Assembly (NCBI RefSeq): GCF_025141175.1
Contig: NZ_CP081155.1
Location: forward strand, 344,001 to 408,000
From: Jannaschia sp. M317
Lineage (GTDB): Bacteria; Pseudomonadota; Alphaproteobacteria; Rhodobacterales; Rhodobacteraceae
Reading direction: 5' to 3'
DNA: 64,000 nucleotides
A program made the translations under genes and the position numbers. Each line of letters starts with the position of its first letter. Within the stretch, counting starts at the first letter, position 1. The notes beneath the pieces were generated by a model. It was given only the letters and a program-made list of their open reading frames with translations. It had not been told where the DNA came from and did not search any database. Positions 9,597-18,236 of the stretch are shown in pieces.

Positions 9597-9716
9597 CGCC
9601 CCTTGTGCAAACTTCGGAATGTCACGCTTCACCGATCGTGACGGCTGCGGCCCTTTACCTGCCTGCGCGCGCCGTATAGGGCCACGGCGTTTCCCAACCC
9701 TTCAGGAGTTATCGAG

Positions 9717-10739
9717 ATGGGCTACAAGGTCGTCGTCTGCGGCGCCACGGGAAACGTGGGCCGCGAAATGCTGAACATCCTGGCCGAGCGCCAGTTCCCT
9801 GTCGATGAGATCACCGTTCTGGCGTCTCGTCGGTCGCTGGGCACCGAGGTAAGCTTCGGCGACAAAACCCTGAAGACCAAGGACCTGGAAACCTTCGACT
9901 TCACCGGTTGGGATATCGCCTTCTTTGCCATCGGGGGCGAAGCCACCAAGAAATACGCGCCCATCGCCGCCAAGGCGGGCTGCGTGGTGATCGATAACTC
10001 GTCTCTGTATCGCTATGACCCCGACGTGCCGCTGGTCGTGCCAGAGGTGAACCCCGAGGCCGTCGACGGCTACGCCAAGAAGAACATCATCGCGAACCCG
10101 AATTGTTCGACCGCGCAGATGGTCGTCGCGCTCAAGCCGTTGCACGATCGTGCCCGGATCAAGCGGGTCGTGGTGTCGACGTATCAATCCGTCTCCGGCT
10201 CCGGCAAGGATGCGATGGACGAGCTATGGGATCAGACCAAGGGCATGTTCGTCCCCGGTCAGGAAAAAGAGCCCAAGGTCTATCCCAAGCAGATCGCCTT
10301 CAACGTGATTCCGCACATCGACGTCTTCATGGAAGACGGCTCCACCAAGGAAGAGTGGAAGATGGTCGTGGAAACCAAGAAGATCGTGGACAAATCCATC
10401 AAGGTCACCGCCACCTGCGTGCGGGTCCCGGTCTTTGTGGGCCACGCGGAATCGATCAACATCGAATTCGAGGACTTCCTGGACGAGGACGAAGCCCGCG
10501 AGATCCTGCGCGCCGCCCCCGGCATCCTGGTCGTCGATAAGCGCGAGCCGGGCGGCTACGTCACGCCGGTGGAATGCGTGGGCGACTTTGCCACCTTCGT
10601 CAGCCGGATCCGTCAGGACCCGACCATCGACAACGGCCTGAACCTGTGGTGCGTGTCCGACAACCTGCGCAAGGGCGCCGCCCTGAATGCCGTGCAGATC
10701 GCCGAGACACTGGCCGCGCGTCAGCTCAAGAAAGCCTGA
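9717..10739 (+). CDS. asd: Aspartate-semialdehyde dehydrogenase
   Basis: A 340-residue enzyme of the lysine/threonine/methionine branch that reduces aspartyl phosphate with NADPH. The nucleotide-binding CGATGNVGREML is at the N-terminus, the catalytic cysteine lies in NPNCSTAQM near residue 133, and the catalytic histidine region VFVGHAESINIEFE follows. AGGAG precedes the ATG by nine bases. A strong intrinsic terminator follows the stop codon by 43 bases, so this appears to be a single-gene transcript. The gene lies apart from other lysine or threonine genes. Confidence 0.97.
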   Translation: MGYKVVVCGATGNVGREMLNILAERQFPVDEITVLASRRSLGTEVSFGDKTLKTKDLETFDFTGWDIAFFAIGGEATKKYAPIAAKAGCVVIDNSSLYRYDPDVPLVVPEVNPEAVDGYAKKNIIANPNCSTAQMVVALKPLHDRARIKRVVVSTYQSVSGSGKDAMDELWDQTKGMFVPGQEKEPKVYPKQIAFNVIPHIDVFMEDGSTKEEWKMVVETKKIVDKSIKVTATCVRVPVFVGHAESINIEFEDFLDEDEAREILRAAPGILVVDKREPGGYVTPVECVGDFATFVSRIRQDPTIDNGLNLWCVSDNLRKGAALNAVQIAETLAARQLKKA

Positions 10740-10782
10740 CCGCGCAAGCGGGGATGACAGCGCCCCGCAGGCAAGACAAACT

Positions 10783-10812
10783 GGCCCCCGAACCACAGTT
10801 CGGGGGCCTTTT
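10783..10812 (+). terminator. Intrinsic terminator of asd
   Basis: A perfect 10-bp stem (10783-10792 with 10799-10808, arms GGCCCCCGAA and TTCGGGGGCC) with a six-base loop is followed by TTTT. It ends one base before the start codon of the next gene, so the right arm also holds the only purine-rich stretch that could serve as that gene's ribosome binding site. Confidence 0.9.
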
Positions 10813-10813
10813 C

Positions 10814-12433
10814 ATGCGTATCATCCTCTTGTCCGTCCTGTGCCTGTGCGCCACCGCGATGGCACGGGCCGAGGACGTGACCCTGCCAACCCCCGTGACC
10901 GAGGCGACGGTGTTCCTGCGTGGGGCAACCCTGGTGCGGGCGGGACGCGTCGATCTGCCCGCCGGGACCCATCGTCTGCTGGTTCCCGTGCTGCCGGGCA
11001 CATCCGAGGTTCCGAAACTCGCGCTGTCGGGCGCGGTGCTGGGCCCCGTGGCGCAGCTGGACGGGGCGCGGGTCGATCCCACACCGTTTTTGTCCGCCCG
11101 GCAACGCGCCGCCCGGGATGCCCTGACCGAAGCCGACGAGGCGCTGGCCCGCACAGAGGACGCGCGCCTGACGGCGGCAGCGACGCACGAGGCGGCCGAG
11201 GCGCGGCTGGCCTTCCTGCGATCCGTCTCGGGCGGGGCATTGACGGGGTTGGACGCGGCCTCGGTCGTGGCAACGGGCAGGGCCATCGCCGAGGAAATCG
11301 CAGAGAGCCAGACTGCCAGTTCCGCTGCCCGTGCCGCCCTGCGCCGCGCCGTCGAGACGCGCGAAGAGGCAACGCGCGTCGCCCTGCAGGCCCGGCGCGA
11401 TTTCGAGGCGACCGGGGCACCCGAGGGGCCGATGTCCCTGCTCGCCGTCTCGGTGACATCTCAGGGCGGTCCGGCCACGCTGCGGCTGGTGGATTTTGTC
11501 CTGAGCGCTGGCTGGGCCCCGCGCTATGACATCGACCTGACGGGGACGGTCGTCACATTGAACCGGGGTCTGACGCTGTATCAGAACAGCGGCCTGCCGT
11601 TCGAAGACCTGCGCCTGCGCCTGTCCACCGCCGACCCGCTGGCCGCCGTCGCGCCCGCCGATGTCTGGCCGAACGAAGCGCTGCTGGGCACCAAGGCCCT
11701 GCCCGCCCCCACCCGCCAACGCATGTCCCTGGAAAGCGCGGAGGGCGCGGTCGCCGCGGATATGGGATTTGCCCCTGCGGCCCCCCTCACCGCAACCGCG
11801 CAGCTGGACGGGCCTGTCGTGACCTATGACTATCCCGCCATGGTGACCTTGGCATCGGGCGGCGCGCCGGTCCTGCTGGCGCTGGATCAGGTGACCCTTG
11901 ATGCCCGGGTGTTCAACCGCGCGGCCCCGCGTCACGGCGACACCGCCTATCTGATGGCTGCGGTGACGAACACCACCGGCGAGCCGCTTTTGCCCGGCCC
12001 CGCCGATATCACCCGCGACGGCACCCGTATCGGGCGCTGGTCGCTGCCGCCGGTCCCGGCAGGCGACACGGCAGAGCTGCCGTTTGGGCCGCAGGTGCAC
12101 CTGCCCGTCGCGTTCATCCGTCTGGAAAATGCAACCGGGGATCGTGGACTGTTCGCCACCTCCGGCACCCGGCGGCAGGACCTGCTCCTGCGTCTGCGCA
12201 ACCTGTCGGACAGCCCCGAAGTGGTCGAGACGCGCTTTGCCCTGCCCTATTCCGAGAGCGAGGACCTGGAGGTCACGCTGCGGCCCCGACCCGCCCCGGA
12301 CCTGACCGACGTGGGGCATCGGCGCGGCGTGTCGGATTGGATCGTGACCCTTGCCCCCGGTGCCACGGAGGAAATCCGCATCGAGGTAGAGCTGACCTGG
12401 CCCGAAGACGAAACCCTGATCTGGGAGCCTTAG
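10814..12433 (+). CDS. Exported DUF4139 domain protein
   Basis: A 539-residue protein with a cleavable signal peptide (MRIILLSVLCLCATAMARA, cut before EDV). After it comes a DUF4140-like N-terminal region (TEATVFLRGATLVRAGRVDLPAG), a heptad-rich coiled-coil stretch (residues about 95-195, rich in Ala/Glu/Arg), and the DUF4139 beta domain from LSAGWAPRYDIDLTG onward. The family is described as mucoidy-inhibitor-A-like; its role is not established. It should act in the periplasm. The ATG at 10814 is required for the signal peptide but sits one base after the asd terminator. Its 3' end overlaps the convergent luxR-type gene by four bases. Confidence 0.85.
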   Translation: MRIILLSVLCLCATAMARAEDVTLPTPVTEATVFLRGATLVRAGRVDLPAGTHRLLVPVLPGTSEVPKLALSGAVLGPVAQLDGARVDPTPFLSARQRAARDALTEADEALARTEDARLTAAATHEAAEARLAFLRSVSGGALTGLDAASVVATGRAIAEEIAESQTASSAARAALRRAVETREEATRVALQARRDFEATGAPEGPMSLLAVSVTSQGGPATLRLVDFVLSAGWAPRYDIDLTGTVVTLNRGLTLYQNSGLPFEDLRLRLSTADPLAAVAPADVWPNEALLGTKALPAPTRQRMSLESAEGAVAADMGFAPAAPLTATAQLDGPVVTYDYPAMVTLASGGAPVLLALDQVTLDARVFNRAAPRHGDTAYLMAAVTNTTGEPLLPGPADITRDGTRIGRWSLPPVPAGDTAELPFGPQVHLPVAFIRLENATGDRGLFATSGTRRQDLLLRLRNLSDSPEVVETRFALPYSESEDLEVTLRPRPAPDLTDVGHRRGVSDWIVTLAPGATEEIRIEVELTWPEDETLIWEP

Positions 12434-13185
12434 GCCCGCGCGTCCCCGCGTCCCGGCAGCCCCAACTGGTTGAGCAGCGCGACCCGCGCGATGGCCTGTG
12501 CCGTCGTCTCGACCCCCAACCGGTCGCGGGCTTCGCGCAGTTGTTTTTCGATGGCGGCAACGGAACGTCCCCGCAAGATCGCGACGTCCTGCACCGATTT
12601 GCCGTCCGCGATCCACTTCAGGATGTCGGCCTGCCTGTCGGTCAGCCGGCCGTGGCCCAGGTCCAGCGGCATTTGCGACATGCGGGCATGGGCGACCCCG
12701 GCGATGGCTTCGATGGCGGGCCCGTGCTGCGACCAGATCGCATCGACCGCGCCCTGATCCAGATCGGCGCGGGCCGTCAGCCCCAGCGCACCTTTGTCGC
12801 CCTCGCCGCTTGAAGGAAAACCGATCGTGTAGCCCGCATGAAACCCCAGGTCCGCCAGCAGGGCATTCAGCTCGTCGGCGATGTCCAGCCAATCATAGGT
12901 GCGCAACAGGTCCGACTGCCGGGACCAGCTGATCGCGCCGACATTTTCCGCCGCCCATCGACGCATTGGCGACCGATCAAGCAGATCGCTGCGATAGACC
13001 TCCGCGACCCTCGGGTTCGGATGGCTTGTCAGCGTGAAGCGCAGCGAACGACTGACGCGCTGCGGATCCTGCAGCATGGGCAGATAGGTATAGTTCAAAC
13101 GGTCAAAGCCGAACCGGGCCATGGCGGCGCGCAGGGTCGCCCACACCTCCTCGATGTGGCCCGCAAAGCTTATGGTGCGGATCAC
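12430..13185 (-). CDS. LuxR-type transcriptional regulator with autoinducer-binding domain (solo)
   Basis: A 251-residue regulator with an N-terminal autoinducer-binding domain (residues about 15-165) and a C-terminal LuxR helix-turn-helix (LTDRQADILKWIADGKSVQDVA, then the recognition helix RSVAAIEKQLREARDRLGV). No luxI-type synthase lies in the window, so it is a solo or orphan regulator. Of the six residues conserved in AHL receptors, the Trp of WxxxY appears to be Val (VAEVY) and the Asp of DP appears to be Ser (SPM), so ligand recognition may differ from classical AHL sensing. Translation starts at GTG 13185 without a strong Shine-Dalgarno. Confidence 0.85.
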   Translation of the reverse strand: MIRTISFAGHIEEVWATLRAAMARFGFDRLNYTYLPMLQDPQRVSRSLRFTLTSHPNPRVAEVYRSDLLDRSPMRRWAAENVGAISWSRQSDLLRTYDWLDIADELNALLADLGFHAGYTIGFPSSGEGDKGALGLTARADLDQGAVDAIWSQHGPAIEAIAGVAHARMSQMPLDLGHGRLTDRQADILKWIADGKSVQDVAILRGRSVAAIEKQLREARDRLGVETTAQAIARVALLNQLGLPGRGDARA

Positions 13186-13322
13186 GGATAACGTCTCTGC
13201 CTGCGAAAGCGGGCAGACGCGCGGGTGGCAAATGGTATCTATGATCGGACCGCCGCTTGTATTTCGGGCAAACCGTCCCCGGTCAGCCGACGCGCGTCAA
13301 GTTGACGCCAGTCACGTCACCG

Positions 13323-13634
13323 TCAGAAACGTTCGGCGCGCAGAACCTCGCAGTCGGTCACCGAGACCACACCGATGTGCCGTTCGACCACCGCGAAGGC
13401 GGCTTCGAGCAGGGTATCCAGCGCCCCTTCCCGGACGATACAGACCACCGCCGACATGCCGCCCGCGCGGCTGACCTGCCCGGCGCGGGACCATTGGCCG
13501 GACCGGCCCGACCCGCCCCGAACCGGCAGGATCGTGAAACCGGTGACACCTGCCTTGACCAATGCCTCGGTCAGGCGGCGTTCCATCATGCTTTCGATGA
13601 TGATCTCGACGCGCTTGGCGGAATGGGTCTGCAT
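13323..13634 (-). CDS. SbtB-like PII family signalling protein
   Basis: A 103-residue protein with a PII-like beta-alpha-beta fold: KRVEIIIESMMERRLTEALV, then a Gly/Ser/Arg-rich T-loop at residues about 39-60 (GGSGRSGQWSRAG), then AVVCIVREGALDTLLEAAF. Its position four bases downstream of an SbtA-type permease identifies it as the SbtB analogue. In cyanobacteria, SbtB binds adenine nucleotides and gates SbtA. The C-terminal redox-loop cysteine pair of cyanobacterial SbtB is absent; only one Cys (VTDCEV) is near the end. It is a cytoplasmic regulator expected to associate with the membrane through SbtA. Confidence 0.82.
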   Translation of the reverse strand: MQTHSAKRVEIIIESMMERRLTEALVKAGVTGFTILPVRGGSGRSGQWSRAGQVSRAGGMSAVVCIVREGALDTLLEAAFAVVERHIGVVSVTDCEVLRAERF

Positions 13635-13638
13635 TTGC

Positions 13639-14613
13639 TCAGCCTCCGGTGATGAAACGCGCGACGCCCAGATAAATGGGCAGGCCCAGCGTCAGGTTGA
13701 ACGGAAAGGTAACACCCAGCGACAACGTGAGATAGATCGACGGGTTCGCCTCGGGCAGGGCCACGCGCATGGCGGCGGGCACCGCGATATAGCTGGCCGA
13801 GGCGCCCAGTACCATGAACAGCATGGTGGACCCGGTGCTCAGCCCCAGCAAGACACCCACCGTCGCCCCCGCCGCCGAGCCGATCAGCGGCATCAGCACG
13901 CCAAACGCCAGCAGGCCGGGTCGCAGCACGCCCTTTGCCTCGCGCAGGCCACGGCCCGCGACAAGGCCCATGTCCAGCAGGAACAGGCACAGCACCCCCT
14001 GGAACGGTGACACGATGAAGGACGCGATGCGGTCCAATCCGTCCTGCCCGGTGATCCAGCCGATCGCGAAACTGCCGACCAGCAAGACGATGGACCCGTT
14101 GAGCAGGATCTCTCGCCAGAGGTCCGCGTCCATCGACCGCCCGTCGCCAGACCGCGCCACCAGCCACAGCGCCGACAGGATCGCCGGAGCCTCCATCACG
14201 GCGGCCACGGCCACCATCCAGCCGTCCGACGACAATCCCGCCGATTGCAGGACAGATGTGCCCGCCACGAAGGTCACGATGGAGATGGAGCCGTAGTGCG
14301 CCGCCACCGCCGCCGCATCCAGAGGCGACAACTTCGTGATTGTCCGCAGCAAGGCAAAGGCCGCAAACGGCAGCGCAAACGATAGGACCGCGCCGCCCAG
14401 CAGCGCGCCGACCAGCTTTGCATCCAGACCGGCGACGTTCACAGCCACCCCGCCCTTGAAGCCGATCGCGAACAAAAGGTAGATCGACATCCCCTTGGCC
14501 ACCGCCTCGGGGATGGTCAGCTCGGATCGCGCGAGGGCGGCGAACAGGCCCAGGGCAAAGGACAGGATGATCGGCGACAAAAGGTTACCGAGAGCGAGGT
14601 CGATCAGGTCCAT
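13639..14613 (-). CDS. SbtA-type sodium-dependent bicarbonate permease
   Basis: A 324-residue inner-membrane protein with about ten predicted helices. The N-terminus NLLSPIILSFALGLFAALARSEL and the internal motif AHYGSISIVTFVAG and GASASYIAVPAAMRVALPEANPSIYLTLSLGVTFPFN-type region match the SbtA family, which in cyanobacteria imports bicarbonate with sodium. The gene sits between a beta-carbonic anhydrase (34 bases upstream) and an SbtB-like PII protein (4 bases downstream) on the same strand, which strongly supports a role in inorganic carbon uptake. Substrate is inferred from family and neighbours, not shown. Confidence 0.88.
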   Translation of the reverse strand: MDLIDLALGNLLSPIILSFALGLFAALARSELTIPEAVAKGMSIYLLFAIGFKGGVAVNVAGLDAKLVGALLGGAVLSFALPFAAFALLRTITKLSPLDAAAVAAHYGSISIVTFVAGTSVLQSAGLSSDGWMVAVAAVMEAPAILSALWLVARSGDGRSMDADLWREILLNGSIVLLVGSFAIGWITGQDGLDRIASFIVSPFQGVLCLFLLDMGLVAGRGLREAKGVLRPGLLAFGVLMPLIGSAAGATVGVLLGLSTGSTMLFMVLGASASYIAVPAAMRVALPEANPSIYLTLSLGVTFPFNLTLGLPIYLGVARFITGG

Positions 14614-14647
14614 GGGGCGGCCTCTGGCTAGGGATCAGGATACGGCG

Positions 14648-15298
14648 TCAAAGCGCGCGGAAGGCATCCGACTGGGCGTCGTAGATTTCCAGCGCGCCTT
14701 CGGTGATGTCGTTCCAAAGCCCGTGCAGCGCAAGATCGCCGGCTTCGACCGCCTCGGCGACGAAGGGAAAGGTCATCAGATTGTCCAACGAGGTCAGAAC
14801 TGCCTGCTTTTCCAGCGCTTCCAGCCGCGCATCATCGTCGCTGATGTCCTTGACCAATTCCCAACCGGGACGCAGCACATCCATCCAGCGCCCGACGAAG
14901 GACCCTTCTTCGACCAGTTCGGGCGCATGGCCGGTGCACATTGCCTCGCAGCCGCGCACACCGCCGCATTCGGAATGTCCCAGCACGATGATCTGCGCCA
15001 CACGCAGCGACTTTACCGCATATTCGATGGCCGCCGAGGTGCCGTGTTTCAACCCGTCAGGTTCATGGGGCGGCACCAGGTTGGCGATGTTGCGATGAAT
15101 GAAGAACTCGCCCTGCTCCGCCCCGAAGATCGAAGTGACATGCACGCGGCTGTCGCAACAACTGATCACCATGGCACGGGGCCGCTGTCCTTCGTGGGCC
15201 AGACGGCGATACCAGGCCTCGTTCTCGGCGAAGGTCGTGGCCTTCCAACCGTGATAACGTTGCACAAGGGATTTCGGGAGCGGTTTCGCTGGTCTCAA
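14648..15298 (-). CDS. Beta-class carbonic anhydrase
   Basis: A 216-residue beta-carbonic anhydrase interconverting CO2 and bicarbonate. Zinc ligands are visible: Cys47 in SCCDSR with its catalytic Asp-Arg pair, and His108/Cys111 in GHSECGGVRG. NIANLVPPHEPDG and HGTSAAIEYAVKSL are family-typical. The gene starts at TTG 15298 with AAGGA nine bases upstream; this start restores the conserved N-terminus (AKPLPKSLVQRYHGWK), whereas the first ATG is too far in. It leads the carbonic anhydrase-sbtA-sbtB cluster. Confidence 0.95.
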   Translation of the reverse strand: MRPAKPLPKSLVQRYHGWKATTFAENEAWYRRLAHEGQRPRAMVISCCDSRVHVTSIFGAEQGEFFIHRNIANLVPPHEPDGLKHGTSAAIEYAVKSLRVAQIIVLGHSECGGVRGCEAMCTGHAPELVEEGSFVGRWMDVLRPGWELVKDISDDDARLEALEKQAVLTSLDNLMTFPFVAEAVEAGDLALHGLWNDITEGALEIYDAQSDAFRAL

Positions 15299-15475
15299 AA
15301 CGGGGCGTCCTTCGTTAGCCGGGTATCGCGGCGCTGCGTCCTTCTAAGGGAGGCTTTGAGTCAATTCGAGGAGTTTCTGCGCCGGGCGGTCAAGGCCGTG
15401 TCACGGTTTTGCCCCAGACCAACGCGAAACCTCGAAGCAAGCCGTGGGGGCCCAAACAAGACCGAAGGTAAGACC

Positions 15476-15859
15476 ATGATCCATTCCATCGCCGATGTGG
15501 CCCGCGACGAAGTCATCGAATTCGACCATGCCGTTCTGGCCGACATCTGCCGCAACCATGGCGACCAGGCCGAAGCCGTGATCGCCGACCGACTGGGTCG
15601 GATCGAGACGTTGCTGCACCTGGCGCAGGATCAGATCAACGACGGACACCACGGCGGGCTGATGCGCAGCTGTCGCGACCTGGTTGGCCTGGCCCGTGAA
15701 ATCGGGATGCGGACATTGGTCCGCGCGGCCATCGGTGTCATCGACTGCCTGGAACAGGGTCAGGATCAGGCCCTGCGCGCCTGCACCCGCCGAATGCTGC
15801 ATCTGGGCCGCCCCGAAACGGTCTCACAGTGGACCGTGCGCCACGACACGGTCGCCTGA
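15476..15859 (+). CDS. Hpt-like helical protein, function unknown
   Basis: A 127-residue, almost wholly helical protein. The stretch GLMRSCRDLVGLAREIGMRTLVRAA resembles the His-phosphotransfer (Hpt) helix pair, in which H..LKG..A..IG..L is usual, but the canonical phospho-His position is not convincingly filled: the histidines (HH) sit three residues earlier. It may therefore be a degenerate Hpt or unrelated four-helix protein. The ATG was chosen because no coding character is visible upstream; the gene diverges from the carbonic anhydrase. I cannot assign a function. Confidence 0.65.
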   Translation: MIHSIADVARDEVIEFDHAVLADICRNHGDQAEAVIADRLGRIETLLHLAQDQINDGHHGGLMRSCRDLVGLAREIGMRTLVRAAIGVIDCLEQGQDQALRACTRRMLHLGRPETVSQWTVRHDTVA

Positions 15860-15933
15860 GGTCCGCGCGCCCTTGCGGCGACCGGTGGGGGGGCTAGTGT
15901 GTCCGGCGCTGACCCGCCTGACGCGAGACCCCG

Positions 15934-17319
15934 ATGACCCCAAGCTTTGCCGCCCCCGACGCCCGTGCCATTCCGATCCGTCTTGTCGCGCGGGCCGAGC
16001 TTGACGCCTGGCTGGACCGACAGGACGAACCGGTGCGCGACTGGGTTGCGGCAAACGACTTTACCGGGCGCGCGGGTCAGATCCTGCGCCTGCCCGCGCC
16101 TGACATGTCGGTGGCAAAGGTTCTGTTCGGTTGGGGCGAGGCCCGCGACCATCAACGGGGTCGCTTTCTGTTTGCCAAGGCCGCCGCCGCGCTGGGCCCC
16201 GGCACCTATGCCCTGGACGGGGATCTGACCGACAACGCGCGCGAAGAGGCGGCGCTGGGCTGGTTGCTGGCCGGGTATCGGTTCACGCGCTACGCCGGAT
16301 CCGCCCCCGACGCCCCGATGCTCAAGGTCCCCAAGGGCGTGGATGCAAAACGGTTGGAGGCGATTGCGCAGGGCGAATGCCTGACGCGCGACCTGATCAA
16401 CACGCCCGCCGCGGACATGGGCCCCGAGGAGTTGGAGCACGCGGTGCGCGATCTGGCCCGGGCGCACGGGGCATCTGTGGCGGTGACACAGGGCGAAGAC
16501 CTGCTGGAGGCCAACCTTCCGCTGATCCACACCGTCGGTCGCGCCGCGACCCGCGCGCCGCGCCTGATCGACCTGCGCTGGGGCGACACTGGCCCAAGCC
16601 TGACATTGGTCGGCAAGGGCGTGTGTTTCGACACCGGCGGGCTGAACCTGAAACCCGGCGCCTCCATGGGGATCATGAAAAAGGATATGGGCGGAGCCGC
16701 GACCGTACTGGGCCTGGCGTCCATGATCATGGCGTTGCGTCTGCCGATACGCCTGCGCGTCCTGATCCCGGCGGTGGAGAACAGCGTGGCCGGAAACGCG
16801 TTTCGGCCCGGCGACATCCTGACCGCGCGCAACGGCCTGACCGTGGAAATCAACAACACTGACGCCGAAGGACGGCTGGTGCTGGCCGATGCCCTGGCCC
16901 TGGCCGACGAAGATCCGGCGGACCTGACCGTCTGCATGGCCACGTTGACGGGCGCGGCCCGCGTGGCGGTCGGACCGGATCTGTCCCCGTTCTACACCGA
17001 TGACGACGCGCTGGCGCTGGCCTTGATGCAGGCGGGCAAGCGGGTGCGCGACCCGCTTTGGCGGATGCCGTTCCATCGCCCCTACGAGACGATGATCGAA
17101 CCGGGCATCGCGGATCTGGACAATGCGCCATCGGGCGGGTTTGCCGGATCGGTGACTGCGGCGTTGTTTCTGGACCGGTTCGCCCAAAGGGCCCCGCGTT
17201 TCGTGCATTTCGACATCTACGGCTGGTGCCCCAGTGCCGCGCCCGCGCGGCCCAAGGGTGGCGTCGGCATGGGCGCGCGGGCGATTCTGGATGCGCTGCC
17301 CGGGGTGCTGGGGTTGTGA
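15934..17319 (+). CDS. M17 leucyl aminopeptidase family protein
   Basis: A 461-residue cytosolic metallo-aminopeptidase of family M17. The metal-binding and catalytic motifs are intact: GKGVCFDTGGLNLKP, MKKDMGGAA, and the signature NTDAEGRLVLADAL near residue 310. The N-terminal domain is shorter than in PepA, typical of the branch found in Rhodobacteraceae. The stop codon overlaps the GTG start of an NlpC/P60 hydrolase gene (GTGA). This suggests the two enzymes act together, probably on peptides from cell-wall turnover. Confidence 0.94.
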   Translation: MTPSFAAPDARAIPIRLVARAELDAWLDRQDEPVRDWVAANDFTGRAGQILRLPAPDMSVAKVLFGWGEARDHQRGRFLFAKAAAALGPGTYALDGDLTDNAREEAALGWLLAGYRFTRYAGSAPDAPMLKVPKGVDAKRLEAIAQGECLTRDLINTPAADMGPEELEHAVRDLARAHGASVAVTQGEDLLEANLPLIHTVGRAATRAPRLIDLRWGDTGPSLTLVGKGVCFDTGGLNLKPGASMGIMKKDMGGAATVLGLASMIMALRLPIRLRVLIPAVENSVAGNAFRPGDILTARNGLTVEINNTDAEGRLVLADALALADEDPADLTVCMATLTGAARVAVGPDLSPFYTDDDALALALMQAGKRVRDPLWRMPFHRPYETMIEPGIADLDNAPSGGFAGSVTAALFLDRFAQRAPRFVHFDIYGWCPSAAPARPKGGVGMGARAILDALPGVLGL

Positions 17320-18176
17320 GCGGCCTCGACCCCCGGATGACGCCCGCCAACGGACATGCTGCGGCCCATGAACTGCGCGGCATCGTCCAGGCGACGCGCT
17401 ACGTCAAAGGCAGCATCCGGACCGTACAGCAGCCCCTGGTCAACATGTCGGACACCCCCCGCGGCGACCGGTCCAGCCAATTGCTGTTTGGCGAGGCGTT
17501 CCGCGTGATCGACGAACGCGACGGATTTGCCTTTGGGCAGAGTCTGCGCGACGGCTACTGCGGCTATGTCCTGTCCGGGGCGCTGGCCCGGCAGGAGGCG
17601 GCGACGCATTGGGTCGCGGCCCCGGCCACGCATCTTTACCCAAAGGCGCGGCTGAAGGCCCCGCCCGAAGTCGCAATCTTTTTCGGCAGCCATCTGCGCG
17701 TCACCGCCGACATGGGCGATTTTCAGAAGGTGTCGACCGGACATTTCATTCCGACCGTCCACCTGCAGAAGCTGCGCGCGCGGTTCTCGGACCCGGTGGG
17801 GGTTGCGGACATGTTCCTGGGCACGCCCTATCTGTGGGGCGGCTCGTCCCGCTGGGGGATCGATTGTTCGGGTCTGGTGCAACAGGCGCTTGTGGCCTGC
17901 GGCATCGACTGTCCCCGCGACAGCGACCAGCAGGAAGGGCTGGGCCGGGCCCTGCATCTGGGCGAACCCCTGCAACGCGGGGATCTGGTGTTCTGGAAAG
18001 GACACGTGGGCATCATGGCCGACGACAAGATGCTTTTGCACGCCAACGCCTATCACATGGCGGTCGCCTATGAGCCGCTGGACGAGGCCCGCCGCCGCAT
18101 CGCCGCCAGCGCCGACGGCCATTCCGGCGTGAACGGAGAGATCACTGCCCGCCGCCGCGTGGAACGACGCGGCTGA
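17316..18176 (+). CDS. NlpC/P60 family peptidase with N-terminal SH3-like domains
   Basis: A 286-residue protein. Residues about 30-150 look like bacterial SH3-type repeats (LLFGEAFRVIDERDGFAFGQ, YCGYV, ATHLYPKARL), and the C-terminal NlpC/P60 domain has its catalytic Cys (GIDCSGLVQQAL), His (KGHVGIM) and third polar residue (LLHANAYHM). This is the architecture of YkfC-type gamma-D-glutamyl-diaminopimelate peptidases that act on murein peptides. No signal peptide is visible, consistent with cytoplasmic recycling. GTG 17316, overlapping the aminopeptidase stop, is preferred because homologues begin a few residues before DPR..PANG; ATG 17337 is the alternative. Confidence 0.9.
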   Translation: MSGLDPRMTPANGHAAAHELRGIVQATRYVKGSIRTVQQPLVNMSDTPRGDRSSQLLFGEAFRVIDERDGFAFGQSLRDGYCGYVLSGALARQEAATHWVAAPATHLYPKARLKAPPEVAIFFGSHLRVTADMGDFQKVSTGHFIPTVHLQKLRARFSDPVGVADMFLGTPYLWGGSSRWGIDCSGLVQQALVACGIDCPRDSDQQEGLGRALHLGEPLQRGDLVFWKGHVGIMADDKMLLHANAYHMAVAYEPLDEARRRIAASADGHSGVNGEITARRRVERRG

Positions 18177-18236
18177 CCCGCAGGCACGCGGGGCAAGGCG
18201 CAGGCCAGCAGGTCGGGCCAGACGAGGGTATGGTCG

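Noticed and set aside
10721..12892. A 723-residue minus-strand open frame across the DUF4139 gene
   Set aside because: Low-complexity antisense translation of a gene with signal peptide and recognisable domains; it also runs through the asd terminator.
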